Shown in pieces: positions 1-9,297 of a stretch of DNA of 64,000 nucleotides. The notes beneath the pieces were generated by a model. It ran no database searches and was not told the DNA's origin. It saw only the letters and a list, made by a program, of their open reading frames with translations. Position 1 is the first letter of the stretch, and every line of letters begins with the position of its first letter. This stretch comes from Candidatus Peribacteria bacterium (GTDB lineage: Bacteria; Patescibacteriota; Gracilibacteria; Peribacterales; Peribacteraceae), in contig CP082927.1 of assembly GCA_023038255.1 (NCBI GenBank), forward strand, positions 268,436 to 332,435, given 5' to 3'. A program made the translations under genes and the position numbers.

Positions 1-2
1 CC

Positions 3-3000
3 ACCTCCACTGCATCCCGCCATATCCTCTTTGGATACAGAGGGAACTTTGATACCCGTCTCTGGAGAAGCTCTGCCACGGTACTGTCGACAAACGGTAC
101 CTTCTCCGGTGCATCTCTGTATGCAGACAACACCATTCGTGGTGCAGGTCTCTCTGATTGTGACAATGCATCCACCAGTAAGCTTCTCTGGGACAGCACA
201 ACCGGCCGCTTCTCCTGTGGTACGGATGGAGGAGGTACAGGTGGAAACTTTGTGGAGATTGGGGGAGATACCATGACCGGTTCTCTGGTGACTCCGGGCT
301 TAAACCTCTCCGGTGTCACGCTCAGCAGCATCAATGGCTTTCAGAAGTATCTCAATATTACCAATGCAGGTCTTGCAACGCAGGGCATTACGCGTCTGAC
401 ACAGGAAGGGAACATTACCAATATCGGTTCCATACAGGCCGGTAGTGCACTGTTTACTTCGGCAGGAGCATTCCCAAGTGCGGTAACGTATGCGGGTACC
501 AGCAATTTCTACAGCGTCGCTTTGGGCGACATTGATGGAGACGGATCGGTTGATATGGTAACCGGAACACTGAATGGTCAGTACTCAAAATTCCTCAATA
601 ACGGAGACGGAACCTTTGGTTCCCGCAGTGATTTTACAACAGGCGGAACCATTTACGGTTTGCAATTGAGCGACTTGAACGGAGACGGAATGTTGGACAT
701 TGCCGCCGCGGATGGATCGGATATGGTTGTGCAATTGAATAACGGAGACGGAACGTTTGCGACAAAGGTGTCGTATGCCGCTTCCTATCCGGTGAACATT
801 GCTACCGCCGACGTAAACGGAGATGCAAGACCGGACGTGCTTGTTGCGGAAAATATCGACAATACGGTCTCTGTCTACATTAACAATGGAAACGGAACAT
901 TCGCCGCAAAAGTGGATTACGCAGCTAACGTCGGGCATACGTTCGATGTCGAAGCGGGGGATATCAACGGAGACGGTTATATGGACATTCTTGCATGTGG
1001 TGGCAATGACAACGTGGTTTCTACATTCCTGAACAGAGGAAACGGAACCTTCGCCGCAAAAGTGGATATCAGCACGCAAAGCAGCATCAATTATATGGCG
1101 GTCAGTGACGTAAACATGGATGGCGCAGTGGACTTCGTCACCATTTCTTCCACGCAAACGAATGCATCCGTACACATCAATAACGGAGACGGAACTTTTG
1201 CGACAAAAGTGGATTATCCAACCGGAACAAGCGGGCACGATATTCGTCTGACCGATGTGAACGGAGACGGTGTGCCCGACATCGTCCTTGCAAGTCCTGT
1301 TGTTCTTTTGAACAAAGGAAACGGTACCTTTAATACGGCAACAAATTACTCAACGGCAGGAAATGCGTTCACTCTCGATACTGCGGATCTGAACAGAGAT
1401 GGAAAGCAGGACATTGTGACAATTGCCAATGCGGATAACACGGCACATGTACTGTTGAATAGATCCACTCCGACACTCTCGGTACAGGCCGGAACAGGAG
1501 GCATGGTTGGTATCGGCACAACAACACTGAAAGCAAAGTTCACCATTAGAAGTACGACCAGTTTCGGAACAGGTGCATCCATCTACGCCTCTGGTGCGGT
1601 TCTTACATTGCAAGCAAGCACGCAGTCCGGTGCCCGCACGCCAAACCTCCTCTTCGGTTACCGCGGCGCCTTCGACACACGCATCACCCGTACATCCACA
1701 GGATCCCTCACCTTTGCATCCAACACGGGAGTTCTTCTCACTCTGAACACCGAAAGAGCAGATGCCACCGGTAACGTCTTCCAGATCATCTCCGATGCAA
1801 CCACCTCCTTCGGTGGACCAGACGAAAACAAAGTCTTCCGCATCCAGGCCAACGGTGCCACCTTCGCAGACGGTGCCTACACCTCAAACGGCGCCGACTA
1901 CGCCGAGTGGTTCTACTCCGGCAACGAGAAACTCAAATCCGGTGAAGTCGTCTGTATCGATATCACCAAGAACAACACTGTGAAGCGTTGTCTCAACGAA
2001 GCAGACAGCAATGTCATGGGTATCGTCTCCACGAACCCCGCCTTCATTGGTAACGGCATCACCGGTGCAGACGGCATCATCCCTCCGGGATATGCCTTAA
2101 TCGGTCTCATCGGACAGGTGCCGACCAAAGTGATTGTCTCCGGTACTGGTTCCATCCGTCCGGGTGACGCTCTCACACCTGCCTCCACTCCAGGCTACGC
2201 TCGCAAGGCGATGCCGGGTGAATCGACAGTCGGTGTCGCGCTCGAAGGTATTGCATCCGGCGAAGGCGTCATCAACGTCCTCATCTCCCGCAGAAACTCT
2301 TCCATGACCGTGGATGCCGTCGGACAGAAGGTGCTTGATACCATCGCTTCCATGAAGATCGGTGATGAAGTGCAGCTGATGGTTGCATCCAGTCTCGAAA
2401 ACCTGAATGTCGATTCCCAGATCCAGGAAGAAGTGCAGAAGCAGGTCTCCGGCATCAAGTCCTATGATGCAGATATTCTTTCTCTTCAGACAGAGCTGGA
2501 TGACCTGAAGAACCAGCTTGCTCTCATCAAGAGTCAGACAGGCTCCACCACCACAGTTATCACCACCACAGGTTCTGCGCTCGCTGCAGATCTCACGGCT
2601 GCCACACTCGTCCTCGAGCAGACACTGGCAACCGGAGGGGATGCCAGAATCGGTGGCGATCTCCACCTGGATGGCACGCTGATGGCTTCCTCCCTCTTTG
2701 TCCCGAATGGTCTCTCCATTGATGGAGGTGCAACCATTACAGGCACCCTTGCAGCAACCACCATCCACAGCACATCCGGTGCAACCATCGACGGTACACT
2801 GACCGTGAATGGAGACATCCGAATCAGCAGCGGATCATTGCTCTTCGATTCCGGTGCAACCCTGAGTCTTTCTGATCTTGTCGTCGAACGCAGTCTCATC
2901 ATCCTTGGGGATATTACGATCGATGGACTCGCACGGTTCTTTGGAAATGTTGAAGTGCATGGGGAACTCCGCGTCTCCGGCAGACAGGCCGGTACCGTGA

Positions 3001-3821
3001 CCATCCCCGCACACACAACTGGTGCAACTGTTCTCTTCTCATCCGGCTTCACCGCAGTTCCTGTCGTGACTGCATCGCCCAATGACTTCGTTCTCTCCGC
3101 ATGGCGCATCAAGCCGGTCACACAGACAGGATTCACCATCGAATTCGCTGCCACGCAGGACACAGATGTTGTCTTCTCCTGGCATGCACTCATCAGCATG
3201 GGAAGCGGCTTCACGGTTCAGCCAAACGCCGTTGCCGACACCTCCATGATCTTCCCGATGGGCTCCGACAATATCCCGGTCTCCAGTGATATGTACTGGA
3301 ACGCCTGTATCAGAAGCATTGCCATCTTCGATGCAGACGGCAAGCCTCATTCCTGTGCCCGTTACCACGAGGACTACACCTGGACACAACCGGATCTGCA
3401 TATCGATTTCCTCTGGAACACCGCCATCACTCCTCCGCTCCTTCATCTCCCGGATGGGTATACACTGGAAGTGACAGAGGATGCGGAGAGTATCCGCAGT
3501 GCGTTCAATATGGGTGATCCGATAGAAGAATCATCTGCAAGTTCTGAGCCAGTGATCGAATCACCGTCTTCCTCTGCATCTTCAGTGGAAGAAGTAATCG
3601 AGGAGGTCGATGGAGGAGCAGAGGCATCATCCTCATCAGTAAGTTCTGAAACAGTAACCTCGGAAACCTCTGCTTCCTCGGCCACATCGGAAAACCCCAC
3701 TCCCACAGAAGAACTGACGATCGCTCCAGCTGCGACAGAACCAGAAACTCCTGTTGTCACAGAGCCAACGCCGACTCCTGAAGCCGAGCCGCAGCCTGAA
3801 GCACCTGTTGTGACAGAATAA
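3..3821 (+). CDS. Giant surface protein, 5'-truncated by window edge (FG-GAP propeller, G2-peptidase-like module)
   Basis: The frame is open from the first bases of the window, so the N-terminus lies outside; about 1272 residues are visible. An LFGYRG.FDTR motif near nt 24 recurs near nt 1650. Between about nt 513 and 1466 lie seven FG-GAP/VCBS repeats with Ca2+-binding DxDGDG-type loops (for example GDIDGDG, SDLNGDG, GDINGDG), enough for one seven-bladed propeller. A module starting with ADYAEW at about nt 1890-2310 resembles the G2 self-cleaving (intramolecular chaperone) domain of phage tail-spike-like proteins. A short coiled coil (about nt 2400-2540) and beta-rich stalk follow. The last 110 residues are a Ser/Glu/Pro/Thr tail without an evident sortase motif or membrane anchor. 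Probably exported and attached to the cell surface; adhesion is inference. Confidence 0.85.
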   Translation, partial: TSTASRHILFGYRGNFDTRLWRSSATVLSTNGTFSGASLYADNTIRGAGLSDCDNASTSKLLWDSTTGRFSCGTDGGGTGGNFVEIGGDTMTGSLVTPGLNLSGVTLSSINGFQKYLNITNAGLATQGITRLTQEGNITNIGSIQAGSALFTSAGAFPSAVTYAGTSNFYSVALGDIDGDGSVDMVTGTLNGQYSKFLNNGDGTFGSRSDFTTGGTIYGLQLSDLNGDGMLDIAAADGSDMVVQLNNGDGTFATKVSYAASYPVNIATADVNGDARPDVLVAENIDNTVSVYINNGNGTFAAKVDYAANVGHTFDVEAGDINGDGYMDILACGGNDNVVSTFLNRGNGTFAAKVDISTQSSINYMAVSDVNMDGAVDFVTISSTQTNASVHINNGDGTFATKVDYPTGTSGHDIRLTDVNGDGVPDIVLASPVVLLNKGNGTFNTATNYSTAGNAFTLDTADLNRDGKQDIVTIANADNTAHVLLNRSTPTLSVQAGTGGMVGIGTTTLKAKFTIRSTTSFGTGASIYASGAVLTLQASTQSGARTPNLLFGYRGAFDTRITRTSTGSLTFASNTGVLLTLNTERADATGNVFQIISDATTSFGGPDENKVFRIQANGATFADGAYTSNGADYAEWFYSGNEKLKSGEVVCIDITKNNTVKRCLNEADSNVMGIVSTNPAFIGNGITGADGIIPPGYALIGLIGQVPTKVIVSGTGSIRPGDALTPASTPGYARKAMPGESTVGVALEGIASGEGVINVLISRRNSSMTVDAVGQKVLDTIASMKIGDEVQLMVASSLENLNVDSQIQEEVQKQVSGIKSYDADILSLQTELDDLKNQLALIKSQTGSTTTVITTTGSALAADLTAATLVLEQTLATGGDARIGGDLHLDGTLMASSLFVPNGLSIDGGATITGTLAATTIHSTSGATIDGTLTVNGDIRISSGSLLFDSGATLSLSDLVVERSLIILGDITIDGLARFFGNVEVHGELRVSGRQAGTVTIPAHTTGATVLFSSGFTAVPVVTASPNDFVLSAWRIKPVTQTGFTIEFAATQDTDVVFSWHALISMGSGFTVQPNAVADTSMIFPMGSDNIPVSSDMYWNACIRSIAIFDADGKPHSCARYHEDYTWTQPDLHIDFLWNTAITPPLLHLPDGYTLEVTEDAESIRSAFNMGDPIEESSASSEPVIESPSSSASSVEEVIEEVDGGAEASSSSVSSETVTSETSASSATSENPTPTEELTIAPAATEPETPVVTEPTPTPEAEPQPEAPVVTE

Positions 3822-3969
3822 TCAGAAAAAGGGACGACCGTTCACCAAACGCTTGTGTCTTTTTGCGAAAGGAGAAAAATGTGGTCAATGCGGTGCGGTG
3901 TCGGGCTCTTGCAAGATCCTCATCTCTTCCTATACTTGAATCCTTCGTCCGCTTTTCCTCAATCTTTCC

Positions 3970-4380
3970 ATGAAACCACGTCTTATTATCCCGATCGCTC
4001 TCGTTGTCCTCGTTGTCGTTGTCATTGCTCTCGATGCACAGCGCCGTCAGGCAAAAGCTGAACTCCAGCAGATGTCTGTGAAACTTGATCAGCTGCAGGG
4101 TGGCAATACCGCCGAGAACCAGCAGCGCGCCAAAGAAGTTGTGGAAATGGTCAAAACACACATGACGCTCGACACATCCGTCGAGCCGACTGTCGCCACC
4201 ATTGTTGATGTCGAAAAGCTGAAGGCCCAGAACCCGTTCTATAACAGCGCAAAGAACGGTGACTTCCTGATTGTCACCCCTAGCCGTGCCATTCTCTACG
4301 ATGCAGGTGCCGATGTCATTCTCGACGTTGTTCCGGTGCAGATCGACCAGACACCGCCGTCATCTGCAGCAGCTCAGTAA
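3970..4380 (+). CDS. Small membrane-anchored protein with coiled coil
   Basis: Encodes 136 residues. Residues about 4-22 form one hydrophobic segment (IPIALVVLVVVVIAL), followed by a charged, Gln-rich helix likely to be a coiled coil, then a compact domain ending in a Pro/Ser/Ala tail. The layout suggests a single-pass protein with its soluble domain outside the membrane. It lies 148 bp after the giant surface protein and 11 bp before another membrane-anchored gene, so the two small genes may be co-transcribed. I do not recognise the family. ATG at 3970 puts the hydrophobic segment right at the N-terminus. Confidence 0.75.
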   Translation: MKPRLIIPIALVVLVVVVIALDAQRRQAKAELQQMSVKLDQLQGGNTAENQQRAKEVVEMVKTHMTLDTSVEPTVATIVDVEKLKAQNPFYNSAKNGDFLIVTPSRAILYDAGADVILDVVPVQIDQTPPSSAAAQ

Positions 4381-4391
4381 CCTTTTCTCTT

Positions 4392-4868
4392 TTGCCTTCC
4401 ACACAACAGCCGCGGGGAACAATTGTCCTCCCGGCTGTTTTTGTATGGTCCGCATCGGTCCTGCTGCTGGGCATTGGTCTCTGCCTCGGTATTCTCCTTG
4501 TGACTGTTTTCCGCTCTGTACAGCATAGAATTACCATTCAGGATTCCGATGCTGCCGGTCTGCCGTCTGTCACAATCGAGGGCTGGAGAAACGGGGCGCT
4601 CGCAGGCAGTGTCCGCAATGGTGCTGTGCTTGTAGTAGGGGAGCAGGTTGCCGTGACCGATGGCAGTGGCGCGTTTGCCGTACGCAGTTTGTCTGTGCCG
4701 CAGAATGCATCTGTTCAGGCGCCACCCACAGGGTCTGTGTTTGTTGCATCAAAACGCGGCAAAAAATATTATCCGGTTGGAAGTGCGAACGCAGATCGAT
4801 TGTCTCCTGCGAATAAAATATATTTCCCGAATGCAGCTGCTGCAGAAGCGGCAGGATATACTAGGTGA
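4392..4868 (+). CDS. Membrane-anchored protein with degenerate Ada/thermonuclease-type C-terminal zinc module
   Basis: 158 residues with a transmembrane segment at about 12-38 and an outside beta-rich region. The last 40 residues (VASKRGKKYYPVG, then NKIYFPNAAAAEAAGYTR) follow the pattern of the small Ada-like metal-binding module often found at the C-terminus of secreted nucleases and CPR exported proteins, which normally reads KYHxPxC..A..I...N.i.F.s..eA...GY.P. The cysteines that bind zinc in that module are absent here, so the fold may be kept without the metal. It starts 11 bp after the previous gene. Function unknown; a cell-wall or DNA-binding role would be guesswork. Confidence 0.7.
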   Translation: MPSTQQPRGTIVLPAVFVWSASVLLLGIGLCLGILLVTVFRSVQHRITIQDSDAAGLPSVTIEGWRNGALAGSVRNGAVLVVGEQVAVTDGSGAFAVRSLSVPQNASVQAPPTGSVFVASKRGKKYYPVGSANADRLSPANKIYFPNAAAAEAAGYTR

Positions 4869-5057
4869 TCTGCGAAATTCTACATTCGAATGAAAAGGAA
4901 AAATCTTCTATTTTTGATATTTTTCTTAGAATTCCTCCAGAGTGTAGATTTTAGAATTTACAGCCGGGATAGAAGAAAATCTTCCTAAAAAACCTGACAT
5001 TATTCCCGGTATTCCCTGTTCTTACACACACAAAAACGCTAGGCTGTCTCTATTCCT

Positions 5058-6968
5058 ATGGCACCACGACGATCTCCGGGTAACAGACAACAATGGCTTC
5101 TGAGCGTCCTGCTCTTTGCGGGCCTCATTATGCTGTCTTTCTACTATATCGGTGCTCCCAGTCGTGAGCTCGAACAGAAATACGCTGATGCGCCGGTTGT
5201 GCCACTCAGTAACATCACGCAGGGATATAAAGAAGGCACATTCAAGACCATCACCATCCGCGACAGTAAAGTCTTTGCAGAAACCTCGACGGGCGCCTAC
5301 GTGCAGTCCTATAAGGAAATGCTCGATACCGTGAGCCAGCTTGGATGGAACGATCCCGCCAACGCCACCATCGTGACCGTCGAAAACCGCGAAGCCACCA
5401 ACATGCTGATGGCCGCACTGCCCGATCTGCTCCTCTTCCTTTTGATTATCGGTGGAGTCGTCTGGCTCTTCCGCGGCATTGCACGCTCGCAGAATAACGC
5501 GCTCTCATTCGGAAAATCCCGCGCCAGAGTCGCCGATCCGAAGCAGGTGAAGACGCGCTTTAAGGATGTGGCTGGTGCCGATGAGTCCAAAGAGGAACTT
5601 GTCGAAGTCGTCGACTTCCTTAAAAACCCGAAGAAATACATGGATATCGGTGCCAAGATTCCAAAAGGCGTTCTGCTCGTCGGTCCTCCGGGAACCGGTA
5701 AGACATTGCTCGCCCGCGCAGTCGCCGGTGAAGCAGGTGTACCGTTCTTCTCAATTGCCGGTTCTGAATTCGTGGAAATGTTCGTGGGAGTCGGTGCATC
5801 CCGCGTGCGCGATCTCTTTGTCCGCGCAAAACGCAACGCACCCTGCATTATCTTCATCGATGAAATCGATGCCGTCGGACGTCAGCGTGGAGGCGCAGGA
5901 TTCGGGGGAGGACACGATGAACGCGAACAGACCCTCAACCAGATCCTCACCGAAATGGACGGATTCGAGCAGGGGACAAACGTCATCGTCATGGCCGCCA
6001 CCAACCGTCCGGATGTGCTCGATAGCGCCCTTCTCCGACCGGGCCGCTTTGACCGCCACGTCTATATTGATAAGCCGGATCTCGAAGCCCGCGAGCAGAT
6101 TCTCATGGTCCACGCCCGCAACAAGAAAGTCGCAAAGGGCGTCGATTACCTCGCAATTGCCAAGCAGTCGATCGGCCTTGCCGGTGCAGATCTGGAAAAC
6201 ATCATGAACGAAGCTGCTATCTTCGCTGCCAAGCGCCGTCACCCGGCCCTCACGCAGCAGGATATGGTCGATGCACTCGAGAAAGTAACCATCGGTCCTG
6301 AAAAGCGCTCCCGCAAGCTCAATCAGAAAGAGAAAGACATCACTGCCTACCACGAGCTTGGTCATGCCATTGTCGGCTACCTCTGCAAAGAATCCGACAA
6401 GCTTCATAAAATCAGCATCGTCTCCCGCGGTTCCGCACTCGGTGTCACCTGGTTCCTGCCGGAAGAAGACGTCTACACCACCAGCAGGCAAAAATTCCTC
6501 GATGAAATCTGCGGACTCCTCGGTGGTCGCGCTGCAGAGCAGCTCATCTTCAAAGACAGCACCACCGGTGCCAGCAACGACCTCGAACGCGCCTCACAAA
6601 TCGCCCGTAACATGGCGATGCGCTACGGCATGGATGATGAACTCGGACTCGTGGTCTACGGCGAGCGAGCCGGCTCCGCAGCACTCGGTGCAGACCTCGG
6701 CATGAGTCGCAATTTCTCGGAAGAGAGTGCAAAGAAGATTGACCACTTTGCACAGACGACCATCGCAGAACAGTACAAGCGCGCAGCAGGATTCCTGAAG
6801 CAGCACGAAAAGAAGCTGCACGAACTTGCCAAGGTGCTCCTGAAGGACGAAACAATGTCTGTGGAAGAGTTTGTGGCGATCTTTGAAGGAAAGCCGGTGC
6901 CACCGAAGAAGACGAAGAAGGCGGAGCAGGAGTTGAAGGAGATGGAGGAAAGTGAAAAGAAGGCATAA
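5058..6968 (+). CDS. ftsH: ATP-dependent zinc metalloprotease FtsH
   Basis: 636 residues, the usual length. FtsH is a hexameric inner-membrane AAA+ protease that extracts and degrades damaged membrane proteins and short-lived regulators. Two transmembrane segments (about 13-32 and 122-140) flank an extracytoplasmic domain. The AAA module has Walker A GPPGTGKT at about residue 209, Walker [16 protein letters not shown], and the second region of homology [21 protein letters not shown]. The zinc site HELGH at about residue 432 fits HExxH, with Leu instead of the usual Ala. The C-terminus is Lys/Glu rich. The gene stands alone behind a 189-bp AT-rich leader; a TAGGCT hexamer lies 12 nt before the ATG. 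Confidence 0.98.
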   Translation: MAPRRSPGNRQQWLLSVLLFAGLIMLSFYYIGAPSRELEQKYADAPVVPLSNITQGYKEGTFKTITIRDSKVFAETSTGAYVQSYKEMLDTVSQLGWNDPANATIVTVENREATNMLMAALPDLLLFLLIIGGVVWLFRGIARSQNNALSFGKSRARVADPKQVKTRFKDVAGADESKEELVEVVDFLKNPKKYMDIGAKIPKGVLLVGPPGTGKTLLARAVAGEAGVPFFSIAGSEFVEMFVGVGASRVRDLFVRAKRNAPCIIFIDEIDAVGRQRGGAGFGGGHDEREQTLNQILTEMDGFEQGTNVIVMAATNRPDVLDSALLRPGRFDRHVYIDKPDLEAREQILMVHARNKKVAKGVDYLAIAKQSIGLAGADLENIMNEAAIFAAKRRHPALTQQDMVDALEKVTIGPEKRSRKLNQKEKDITAYHELGHAIVGYLCKESDKLHKISIVSRGSALGVTWFLPEEDVYTTSRQKFLDEICGLLGGRAAEQLIFKDSTTGASNDLERASQIARNMAMRYGMDDELGLVVYGERAGSAALGADLGMSRNFSEESAKKIDHFAQTTIAEQYKRAAGFLKQHEKKLHELAKVLLKDETMSVEEFVAIFEGKPVPPKKTKKAEQELKEMEESEKKA

Positions 6969-7018
6969 CAAACAGGAAGCCAAAGCCTCCTGTAGTGTTC
7001 TGTCTGCGATTCTCGATC

Positions 7019-7288
7019 TTAGAGAAGGCCAAAGAAGTTGAGCACCGTCAGCAAGACGATGGCCACGCCCCACACTGTGAAAATCAGGCAGGTACGCCGG
7101 ATTCTTTTTTGACTGCGCAGAGCCTGCTCCAGTCCTTTGCAGACAAGGGAATGTTCACCCAGAGTAACCTGATAGTTTTTCAGCTGCTCCTCAGATTCAC
7201 GCATGTCACTGCCTGCTCCAAAAAATTCTTTCAGACTCCAGATAATCATGGTCATGCCCAAAAGAACATATTCCAGATGGTTTGCCAT
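7019..7288 (-). CDS. Small two-helix membrane protein
   Basis: 89 residues with a hydrophobic N-terminal helix (about 7-20) and a second at 67-88, separated by a charged cytoplasmic or external loop. The ATG at 7288 is preceded by a textbook Shine-Dalgarno AAAGGAGG, which is unusual in this window. Upstream is a sigma70-type promoter (see 7354-7382). It converges on ftsH with a 50-bp gap. No family recognised. The strong ribosome site and promoter make it a real gene despite its size. Confidence 0.75.
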   Translation of the reverse strand: MANHLEYVLLGMTMIIWSLKEFFGAGSDMRESEEQLKNYQVTLGEHSLVCKGLEQALRSQKRIRRTCLIFTVWGVAIVLLTVLNFFGLL

Positions 7289-7353
7289 AGTGGCCTCCTT
7301 TTTGCTTCGAATGAGCGGACAGAAACGGTCTTACCTGAATGGTAATTATTATG

Positions 7354-7382
7354 AAAATAGAATAAATATATAAATTAGTCAA
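7354..7382 (-). promoter_or_regulatory. Sigma70-type promoter of the two-helix membrane protein
   Basis: On the minus strand TTGACT (7382-7377), a 17-nt spacer and TATTTT (7359-7354) lie about 65 nt upstream of the start codon. The interval 7289-7588 (300 bp) otherwise holds only AT-rich sequence; I see no gene in it. Confidence 0.5.
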
Positions 7383-7588
7383 TTATATGCACCGCACACT
7401 CACAAAGGAAACGATGCAGTATTCTTTCTGGTGAAATTTTTCTGGTTGATTGTTCAAGGAAAAAATACAGAAGAGGCGTTTATCATCTCCTCAAAAGACA
7501 TGCAAAAAGGCAGTGAGTTTATTCTGTGTAAGCAGGAAGAGTGAAGTGAATGGTGGCGCGGGGGTTACTGAATTCTATATTTTAAATT

Positions 7589-8677
7589 TTAGTATCCAAT
7601 CTTGCTTTTTATAATCTTGTCCTCAGGAATCTTCTGAATTGTCGGTTCCATGTAGGCTACGTTCTTGAAGAAAGCTTTGTCGTTATTAACTATCGCTTCT
7701 AATTCAGGAAAACGAGCAATACGAGTTCCTGTTCTGCCTTCTTTTTCAAATGGTTCGATCCAGAGAAAGGCATGTTTTTGATTCTTTGCCATATCAACCA
7801 GTGTAACTCCTGGTTTTTCACCTATAACCACCACATAATCAAACTTTCCCTCTTTCCTAAGGGCTTTTGCTTGTTCCACAGCACTTGATGTCTGTTGCCT
7901 AATTTCTTCTTCTGATTTTGGAGGGATATATCCAAGGAAGCATCTGCTTTCAGCAATTGTTGGGGAACTAACTGCAAAGCAATCTTCACGAAAGCATGTG
8001 CTTACCAATTTGTCCTCGAAAAGAAAAAGAAGGTCGGGCTGCCATCTGCCTCCTGTTTCATCGATGTATAAACCACCCACTGCCCCTCCCACTCCGTGAT
8101 TCATTAAATCATCGAAGACACCGTATATTTGAAAAATACCAAGCATAGAAGCCAACTGGAGTTTTGGCTGATGCACAGTGTCGGGCAAAATATGTGACAA
8201 TGAAATTTCTGTAAAATTTCGATGAGCTTGAGGAATACTTCCGATTTGAACCAATACCTCGTTGTTCCTTACTACATGGTCATCCTTAGAATTAAACGTT
8301 ACTAAACATGGATGCCCCTTTTCGTAATACCCAACAATTATTTTCACTTTCCGATCCGAAGGAGTCGGTGCATGTAAGTTAATTGCCCAATTAAGTGCAT
8401 CCGTAGGACTTTTCCCCTTATCCAATTCATCGTAAAAAGCTTTCACGATTTCCCTCGCTAAAGACACATCTCCTGCAAAAGTTATCCCAACATTGTTTTT
8501 CAAATGCAATTTCACATCGCGCTCTTCAACTTTTCGTTTTTCCTCTTTTATATGTTGCTGACCGAAGCTCGATTTTGGCCTATCTAAGTCTTGGACATTA
8601 TCTCCCCTAGTAGTAATCGCTGTATCTGCGGCTAAAAAAACTTCCGATTCTGTTTTCCATCCCAATGCATACGTCAT
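7589..8677 (-). CDS. Proteasome-like Ntn hydrolase with C-terminal extension
   Basis: 362 residues from ATG 8677; the frame continues upstream only into tRNA-Leu, so this start is preferred. Removing the initiator Met leaves an N-terminal Thr, and the following residues (TYALGWKTESEVFLAADTA) match the start of proteasome beta/HslV subunits: Thr1, Gly5 and Asp17 fall at the expected numbering. After an insertion, VKLHLKNNVGITFAGD matches the strand with catalytic Lys33 and the following TxAG turn. The usual beta-subunit core is about 200-230 residues; here about 150 more form an unrecognised C-terminal part. Function is inferred: a self-activating peptidase or amidase, perhaps relating to the Anbu/HslV/proteasome superfamily. 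The gene is AT-rich compared with ftsH and ligA and adjoins a tRNA, both signs of acquisition. Confidence 0.7.
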   Translation of the reverse strand: MTYALGWKTESEVFLAADTAITTRGDNVQDLDRPKSSFGQQHIKEEKRKVEERDVKLHLKNNVGITFAGDVSLAREIVKAFYDELDKGKSPTDALNWAINLHAPTPSDRKVKIIVGYYEKGHPCLVTFNSKDDHVVRNNEVLVQIGSIPQAHRNFTEISLSHILPDTVHQPKLQLASMLGIFQIYGVFDDLMNHGVGGAVGGLYIDETGGRWQPDLLFLFEDKLVSTCFREDCFAVSSPTIAESRCFLGYIPPKSEEEIRQQTSSAVEQAKALRKEGKFDYVVVIGEKPGVTLVDMAKNQKHAFLWIEPFEKEGRTGTRIARFPELEAIVNNDKAFFKNVAYMEPTIQKIPEDKIIKSKIGY

Positions 8678-8698
8678 ATCTGATTTAGAAACCCTATA

Positions 8699-8785
8699 TG
8701 GTGCCGTGGAGAGGACTCGAACCTCCACATCCTTGCGGACTCATGCCCCTCAAGCATGCGCGTCTACCAATTTCGCCACCACGGC
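8699..8785 (-). tRNA. tRNA-Leu (anticodon GAG)
   Basis: Read on the minus strand the acceptor arm GCCGTGG pairs with CCACGGC. The anticodon arm CATGC-TTGAGGG-GCATG carries GAG, a long variable arm (AGTCCGCAAGGAT) is typical of class II tRNA-Leu, and the T arm contains GGTTCGAGTCC. The discriminator A and the CCA end are encoded (8702-8699). The 3' end lies 21 nt from the start of the Ntn hydrolase gene on the same strand. Confidence 0.95.
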
Positions 8786-8974
8786 ATGTGGGTTTCCCTG
8801 TATAGGAAATGTGCGACGAGGGCTCAAAGTGTAGCAAGGATTTGGCCGGGGGCAACAGGGAAAAGTATCTATGAGGGGTATGTATAGCCTCTAAAAGAGT
8901 AAAATGGCCATTCATCCATGCATGACTGTTTTCTTTGACAAATATACTAAACATGACCGATAATAGCTGCATGA

Positions 8975-9223
8975 ATGGGGCGCTACGGAGTGCCCGCTTT
9001 TACGGTCCTTGAACAATTAGTAAGGTTTGCTGAGATGCACGGAAGTCAGACAAGTGTGCTTCTAGAGGAAGCTGAACAACACGTTTCCACCGCGAAGGAA
9101 GCACCACAGGGACGGCACCCGGATAGTTATCAATTCTGGACGCCTACACCTCCTCTTCACGAAGTGATTGATCAATTCAATCTGCACAAAGAGTGGGAGG
9201 CAATGAGAAATACGGGACTGTAG
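8975..9223 (+). CDS. Hypothetical 82-residue protein
   Basis: A soluble, mostly helical protein (MGRYGVPAFTVLEQLVRF...), with no signal peptide, membrane segment or motif I recognise. Support for a real gene comes from its own intrinsic terminator 40 bp downstream and from being the only long frame in the gap between tRNA-Leu and the rel gene. There is no Shine-Dalgarno; an AT-rich GATAAT lies about 10 nt upstream. Transcribed away from the tRNA. Confidence 0.5.
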   Translation: MGRYGVPAFTVLEQLVRFAEMHGSQTSVLLEEAEQHVSTAKEAPQGRHPDSYQFWTPTPPLHEVIDQFNLHKEWEAMRNTGL

Positions 9224-9261
9224 ACATTCATCGTGTGGCATCTTATCGCCACATACCTCCG

Positions 9262-9297
9262 CCGGAGTGTACCCCTCGTGGTGCACTTCGGTTTTTT
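9262..9297 (+). terminator. Intrinsic terminator
   Basis: A 12-bp stem (CCGGAGTGTACC against GGTGCACTTCGG, with two G-U pairs) around a CCTCGT-type loop is followed by TTTTTT. It ends the short + strand gene at 8975-9223. Confidence 0.8.

Noticed and set aside
585-1238. Minus-strand 217-codon frame inside the FG-GAP region
   Set aside because: Arises from the repeated GA-rich blade sequence on the other strand; no start signal or similarity.
8694-8972. Minus-strand frame of 92 codons over tRNA-Leu
   Set aside because: It is a translation through the tRNA gene and its leader; the tRNA explains the sequence.
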